From DASQPA01 sp963757335 (GTDB lineage: Bacteria > Acidobacteriota > Thermoanaerobaculia > Multivoradales > UBA5704), in contig CAVWRJ010000013.1 in the NCBI GenBank assembly GCA_963757335.1, positions 806,001 to 870,000 on the forward strand: 64,000 bases of DNA, given 5' to 3'. Of the stretch, positions 60,330-64,000 are shown in pieces. How positions within the stretch are numbered: the stretch's first letter is position 1; the number at the start of each line of letters is the position of its first letter. The position numbers were made by a program, and so were the translations under genes. The notes beneath the pieces are model-generated. The model was not told the DNA's origin, ran no database searches, and saw nothing but the letters and a program-made list of their open reading frames with translations.

Positions 60330-61220
60330 ATGGCTGGCGAGAAGAACGTGACCGTCCCTTGGGTGGCAGCGGCGCCGGAGCGGGGGGAGCGGGGCGAGCG
60401 GCTGGTGATGGTGACCGCCTACGACTACGGCCAGGGGCGGACCGCCGACGCGGCCGGGGTGGACATCGTGCTCGTCGGCGACTCGCTCGCCATGGTGGTC
60501 CTCGGCCACCCCGACACTCTCTCGGTCACGATGGAGGAGATGCTCCACCACACCCGCGCGGTCCGGCGAGGGGTGAAACGCGCTCTCCTCGTGGCCGACA
60601 TGCCCTACGGCTCCTTCCACCTGGGCGAGGCGCAGGCGGTGGGCAACGCCATCCGCTTCGTCAAGGAGGCCGGCGCCCAGGCGGTCAAGATCGAGGGGGC
60701 GCGGCCGGAGCTCGTCGCCGCCCTGGTGGCGGCCGAGGTGCCGGTGATGGCCCACCTCGGGCTCACCCCGCAGTCGGTCCACCGCTTCGGCGGCTTCAAG
60801 GTGCAGGGCCGGGGCGAGCGAGCGGGCGAGGCGATCCTCGAGGGCGCCCTGGCGGTCGAGGCGGCCGGGGCCTTCTCGCTCGTCCTCGAATGCGTGCCGA
60901 CCGACCTCGCGGCCGAGATCTCTCGCCGCCTGACGATCCCCACGATCGGGATCGGCGCCGGCGCCGGCTGCGACGGCCAGGTGCTCGTCTTCCACGACCT
61001 CCTCGGGCTCGAAGAGCGGATCGCGCCCCGCTTCGTCCGCCGCTATGCCGAGCTCGGGCTCCTCGCCAGAGAGGGGATCGAACGCTTCGCGGCCGACGTC
61101 CGCGAGGGCCGCTTCCCCGCCTCCGAGGAGAGCTACGGGGAGGGCCGGCGCCCCGCCGGGTCCACCCCATCGACCGAGCCGGCCCCGCCGGCCGACGACT
61201 TGAAGAAGCTCTACGGCTAG
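60330..61220 (+). CDS. panB: 3-methyl-2-oxobutanoate hydroxymethyltransferase
   Basis: 296 residues. First step of pantothenate synthesis (ketopantoate from ketoisovalerate and methylene-THF). Motifs: MVTAYDYGQGRTADAAGVDI, VLVGDSLAMVVLGHPDTLSV, LLVADMPYGSFHLG, AVKIEGARPE, VPVMAHLGLTPQSVHRFGGF, VLECVPTDLA, TIGIGAGAGCDGQVLVFHD. AAGGAGG precedes the ATG. First gene of panB-panC-panD, with panC 12 nt downstream. Confidence 0.97.
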   Translation: MAGEKNVTVPWVAAAPERGERGERLVMVTAYDYGQGRTADAAGVDIVLVGDSLAMVVLGHPDTLSVTMEEMLHHTRAVRRGVKRALLVADMPYGSFHLGEAQAVGNAIRFVKEAGAQAVKIEGARPELVAALVAAEVPVMAHLGLTPQSVHRFGGFKVQGRGERAGEAILEGALAVEAAGAFSLVLECVPTDLAAEISRRLTIPTIGIGAGAGCDGQVLVFHDLLGLEERIAPRFVRRYAELGLLAREGIERFAADVREGRFPASEESYGEGRRPAGSTPSTEPAPPADDLKKLYG

Positions 61221-61232
61221 GGGCCTGCCGCG

Positions 61233-62085
61233 ATGCTCACGGTCCGCACCGCATCCGATCTCCGGAGGGAGGTCGAGCTCTGGAGAGCCGAGGGGAGGAC
61301 GATCGGCTTCGTCCCCACCATGGGGGCGCTCCATGCCGGGCATCTGTCGCTCGTCCGCTTGGCGCGCGAGCGGGGGGCCGCCCGAGTGGTGGCCTCGGTC
61401 TTCGTCAACCCCACCCAGTTCGGGCCGGGGGAGGACTTCGGCCGCTACCCGCGCCAGCCCGAACGCGACGCCGAGCTTTTGGCCACTGCCGGTTGCGACC
61501 TCCTCTTCCTCCCCGAAGTGGAGACCCTCTACCCGCCGGGGCACACCACCTTCGTCGAGCCGGGCGGGCCGGCCGAGGGGCTGGAGGGCGCGTTTCGCCC
61601 CGGCCACTTCCGGGGGGTGGCGACGGTCGTCTGCGCTCTCTTCCACCTGGTCGGCGCCGATCTCGCTGTCTTCGGCGAGAAGGACGCCCAGCAGCTCGCC
61701 GTCGTAAGGCGGATGGTGCAGCGACCTCCATCTGCCGGTCGAGATCGTCGGCGCCCCCACCCTCCGCGAGGCGGATGGCCTCGCGATGTCCTCACGGAAC
61801 GTCTTCCTGGGACCCGAGGAGCGCCGGGCGGCGGCGGTGCTCCATCGGGCGCTCGCCGCGGCCGCTGCGGCGATCGCCGCTGGCGAGCGGCGGGGGGACG
61901 AGGTCCGCCGCATCCTCCGTGAGGTCCTGGCCGCCGAGCCCCTGGCGCGGATCGACTACGCCGAGTTGGTCGACGCCGCCACCTTCCAACCCATCCCAGA
62001 GCTGACCGGCCGGGTCGTCCTCCCGCTCGCGGTGCGGATCGGCGGCACCCGGTTGATCGATAACTTCCAGCTTGCTATCGAATAG
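61233..62085 (+). CDS. panC: pantothenate synthetase, one frameshift
   Basis: Joins pantoate and beta-alanine with ATP. GFVPTMGALHAGHLSLVRLA (HIGH motif), VFVNPTQFGPGEDFGRYPRQ and FHLVGADLAVFGEKDAQQLA are in the first frame. LHLPVEIVGAPTLREADGLA, MSSRNVFLG (KMSKS equivalent) and the C-terminus are in a second. One extra base near 61720-61724 accounts for the break; corrected length is 283 residues, as in E. coli. As it is an essential biosynthetic step flanked by intact panB and panD, a sequencing insertion is likely. Confidence 0.93.
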
Positions 62086-62097
62086 AGGAACGAGACC

Positions 62098-62484
62098 ATG
62101 GAACGGACCCTGCTCAAGTCGAAGATCCACCGGGCGACGGTGACCGATGCCAACCTGGAGTACCAGGGGTCGGTGACCGTCGATCCCCTGCTGATGGAGG
62201 CGGCCGACCTGCTCCCCTGGGAGCGGGTGGAGATCTACAACGTGACCAACGGCGAGCGCTTCGCCACCTACGCCATCCCCGGCCGCCCCGGGGCGGGGGA
62301 GATCGTCATCAACGGCGCCGCGGCGCACAAGGCGAGGCCGGGCGACATCGTCATCCTCGCCACCTACGCCACCTACGACGAGACGGCGGCCCGCCGGCAC
62401 CAGCCCTCGCTGGTCTTCGTCGACGGGGCCAACCGGAGGCTCGCCGAGGCACCGGCACCGAGGCTCGCGGCGGTCGCGGGGTAG
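62098..62484 (+). CDS. panD: aspartate 1-decarboxylase
   Basis: 128 residues. Makes beta-alanine for pantothenate. Pyruvoyl enzyme: self-cleavage at Gly-Ser in ANLEYQGSVTVD; also LLKSKIHRATVT at the start, VEIYNVTNGERFATYAI and GEIVINGAAAHKARPGDIVI. 12 nt after panC. Confidence 0.96.
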   Translation: MERTLLKSKIHRATVTDANLEYQGSVTVDPLLMEAADLLPWERVEIYNVTNGERFATYAIPGRPGAGEIVINGAAAHKARPGDIVILATYATYDETAARRHQPSLVFVDGANRRLAEAPAPRLAAVAG

Positions 62485-62533
62485 GCTGGCACCCCGCTTA
62501 CCGCGGGCATCGCCCTTGCAGTTCCTCGCAGCC

Positions 62534-63031
62534 ATGTCGATCCTGCTCCGCTTCCTGGCCGCCCTGGGCGTCTTCAGCGTGTTTGGCCTCTGCTTCGGAA
62601 CCGCCTGTGCCGAGCGCGCGAGCGCGCCCAGCGATCCGGGGGGCGCCGTGCCGTTCACGACCGTGGCCCAGGCCGGGGTGCCGGGGCAGAGCGGCGGCGA
62701 GATCCGTCAGGTGATCCGCGATGCGGCGGCCTGGAACCAGGCCTGGGGAGAGCTGCGGGCGGGGAGCTCGCTCGCCGCAGCGCCGCCGACGGTCGACTTT
62801 CAGACCGACATGGTGATCGTGGCCGCCATGCCGACCCAGTCCTGCGTCTCGAAGGTGACCGTCCGCGGCATCACCGGTACCCCGGAAGGCCTCCGGGTCG
62901 ATCTCCTGGAGGAGCCGCCCGCTTCCAACTGCCGCTGCATCGTCTCTCAACGTCCGCTCCACGCCGTGCGGCTGCGGCGCTCGGACGCCCCCGTGCAATT
63001 CACCGTGACGACTACCCCGCGAGCCTGCTAA
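62534..63031 (+). CDS. exported protein with PrcB C-terminal-like domain
   Basis: 165 residues from the ATG at 62534; a TTG at 62516 is also possible. Signal peptide ILLRFLAALGVFSVFGLCFG with a possible lipobox ending in Cys. VIRDAAAWNQAWGELRAG, VDFQTDMVIVAAM, and NCRCIVSQRPLHAVRLRRSD match the PrcB_C pattern of small envelope proteins. Function unknown; the family name derives from a protease-associated subunit. Confidence 0.72.
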   Translation: MSILLRFLAALGVFSVFGLCFGTACAERASAPSDPGGAVPFTTVAQAGVPGQSGGEIRQVIRDAAAWNQAWGELRAGSSLAAAPPTVDFQTDMVIVAAMPTQSCVSKVTVRGITGTPEGLRVDLLEEPPASNCRCIVSQRPLHAVRLRRSDAPVQFTVTTTPRAC

Positions 63032-63090
63032 AGCCGCATCCGCCAGCTCCGGCCACCTGAGTGGGCTAGAATGGCCGGGCAGGAGGAAGC

Positions 63091-63903
63091 ATGTCCACGA
63101 CCACGACGCTCGACCCGCTCGTCCTTTCCGAAGTCGAACCGCTGATCATCGCCGGCCGCACCTTCCGCTCCCGGCTCATCCTGGGGACCGGCAAGTACCG
63201 GGACTTCGAGACCATGGCCGCCGCCCTCGCGGCCTCCGGCACCGAGATGGTGACCGTTGCTCTGCGCCGGGTGAACCTCGACGAGCGCGGCCGCGGCTCG
63301 CTCCTCGACTTCGTCGACCCGGAGCGCTACCTGCTCCTCCCCAACACTGCCGGCTGCTACACCGCCGACGAGGCCGTCCGCACCGCCCGGCTGGCGCGCG
63401 AGGCCGGGGGCTGGAACTGGGTCAAGCTGGAGGTCATCGGCGACAAAAAGACCCTCTTCCCCGACAACGTCGAGCTCCTGAAAGCGACCGAGCGCCTGGT
63501 CGCCGAGGGCTTCGTGGTCCTCCCCTACACCAACGACGACCCGGTGGTCTGCAAGAAGCTCGCGGACTTAGGCGCTGCCGTGGTGATGCCCGCCGGAGCC
63601 CCCATCGGCTCGGGGATGGGCATCCGCAACCCCGCCAACCTCCGCATCATCCTGGAGCAGGCGACGGTGCCGGTGATCGTCGACGCCGGGGTAGGCACGG
63701 CGAGCGACGCCGCGCTCGCCATGGAGTTGGGAGCGGCGGGGGTCCTCATGAACACGGCGGTGGCCGAGGCCAAGGACCCGGTCCGCATGGCCCGCGCCAT
63801 GCGCCTGGCCGTCGAAGCCGGCTGGCTCGCCGCACACGCCGGCCGCATCCCCCGAAAGCTCTACGCCAACGCCTCCTCCCCGCTGGAGGGGATGATCGAG
63901 TAG
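63091..63903 (+). CDS. thiG: thiazole synthase
   Basis: 270 residues. Forms the thiazole phosphate of thiamine from DXP, dehydroglycine and ThiS thiocarboxylate. LIIAGRTFRSRLILGTGKYR, ALRRVNLDERG, LLPNTAGCYTADEAVRTARL, WVKLEVIGDKKTLFPDNVEL (Schiff-base Lys), PAGAPIGSGMGIRNPANLRI and VIVDAGVGTASDAALAMELG are characteristic. GGAGGAAGC precedes the ATG. No thiS or thiH is visible nearby; thiI is at the other end of the window. Confidence 0.97.
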   Translation: MSTTTTLDPLVLSEVEPLIIAGRTFRSRLILGTGKYRDFETMAAALAASGTEMVTVALRRVNLDERGRGSLLDFVDPERYLLLPNTAGCYTADEAVRTARLAREAGGWNWVKLEVIGDKKTLFPDNVELLKATERLVAEGFVVLPYTNDDPVVCKKLADLGAAVVMPAGAPIGSGMGIRNPANLRIILEQATVPVIVDAGVGTASDAALAMELGAAGVLMNTAVAEAKDPVRMARAMRLAVEAGWLAAHAGRIPRKLYANASSPLEGMIE

Positions 63904-63905
63904 GG

Positions 63906-63934
63906 TTGCAGGCCGGCCCGGGGTGCCGTACAAT
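63906..63934 (+). promoter_or_regulatory. promoter of the tRNA-Arg gene
   Basis: TTGCAG (63906-63911), 17-bp spacer, TACAAT (63929-63934), about 28 bp before the tRNA. Confidence 0.65.
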
Positions 63935-63962
63935 TCCCCCTCCGCACGTGGTAGTACCTCGT

Positions 63963-64000
63963 GCACCCTTAGCTCAATTGGATAGAGCGACAGACTACGG
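63963..64000 (+). tRNA. tRNA-Arg (ACG), 3' end outside window
   Basis: Acceptor GCACCCT, then TA, D stem GCTC/GAGC with loop AATTGGATA, anticodon stem ACAGA and loop CTACGG: anticodon ACG. The window ends in the anticodon loop, so the 3' half cannot be checked. Confidence 0.85.

Noticed and set aside
63032..63090. TPP riboswitch before thiG
   Set aside because: The 59-bp gap is too short and lacks the CUGAGA thi-box core.

Overview
The window is high-GC bacterial DNA with dense coding on both strands and short intergenic gaps. The gene repertoire suggests a soil or sediment Gram-negative, most likely Acidobacteriota and perhaps Thermoanaerobaculia: futalosine-type menaquinone genes, paired M16 peptidases, HtrA, many GT-C membrane proteins, TPR/HC2-like and Cys-rich secreted proteins, and several toxin-antitoxin modules. 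No rRNA or other firm taxonomic marker is present, so this placement is inference.

Layout. 1-9.6 kb: partial thiI, a frameshifted GNAT, a secreted Asp-box repeat protein and two tandem paralogous PAS-GGDEF-EAL c-di-GMP enzymes. 9.6-10.9 kb: a toxin-antitoxin pair with a fused MazE/Phd antitoxin, then a 21-bp tandem array. 10.9-23.9 kb: YfhO-like and GT-C membrane proteins, an anti-sigma-like TPR protein, a CBM9 protein, aquaporin, cspA, and the eno-ftsB-GT39 operon. 24-31 kb: initiator tRNA with promoter and terminator, an iron-type ABC importer operon ending in an MFS exporter, and a second csp gene. 31-43 kb: a mutarotase-like protein, DUF72, DUF3800, a GT-C protein, a cytoplasmic S8 protease plus MBL-fold pair, an M16 peptidase pair and HtrA. 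43.2-46.7 kb: a second 21-bp array abutting a brnT remnant, brnA, small genes, a VapBC45-like module, and a long structured leader in front of a basic-tailed protein. 46.8-53.3 kb: ankyrin protein, ubiX, a Cys-rich secreted protein, then an epimerase/methyltransferase/GT-C/dioxygenase cluster. 53.3-57.4 kb: a lower-GC islet with an XRE regulator, a PyrE-like PRTase, an IS1595-family remnant and vapBC. 57.4-64 kb: mqnP, mqnE, deoxynucleoside kinase, panBCD, a PrcB-like protein, thiG and the start of tRNA-Arg.

How the genes work together. ubiX, mqnP and mqnE point to menaquinone made through futalosine. panBCD makes pantothenate. thiI and thiG handle sulfur for s4U and thiazole. Two diguanylate cyclase/phosphodiesterase enzymes set c-di-GMP. 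At least five polytopic GT-C or YfhO-type proteins, with an epimerase and two methyltransferases, suggest envelope glycan decoration.

The most unusual material is non-coding. There is a dispersed ~80-nt stem-loop element whose two full copies keep their pairing while the sequence changes, two 21-bp periodic arrays, dispersed nonamer repeats inserted into genes, a 32-bp perfect palindrome inside a gene, and a minimal promoter-hairpin-T-tract unit. Eight single-base frameshifts, several in genes that should be needed, suggest residual indel errors in the assembly; they are noted gene by gene.
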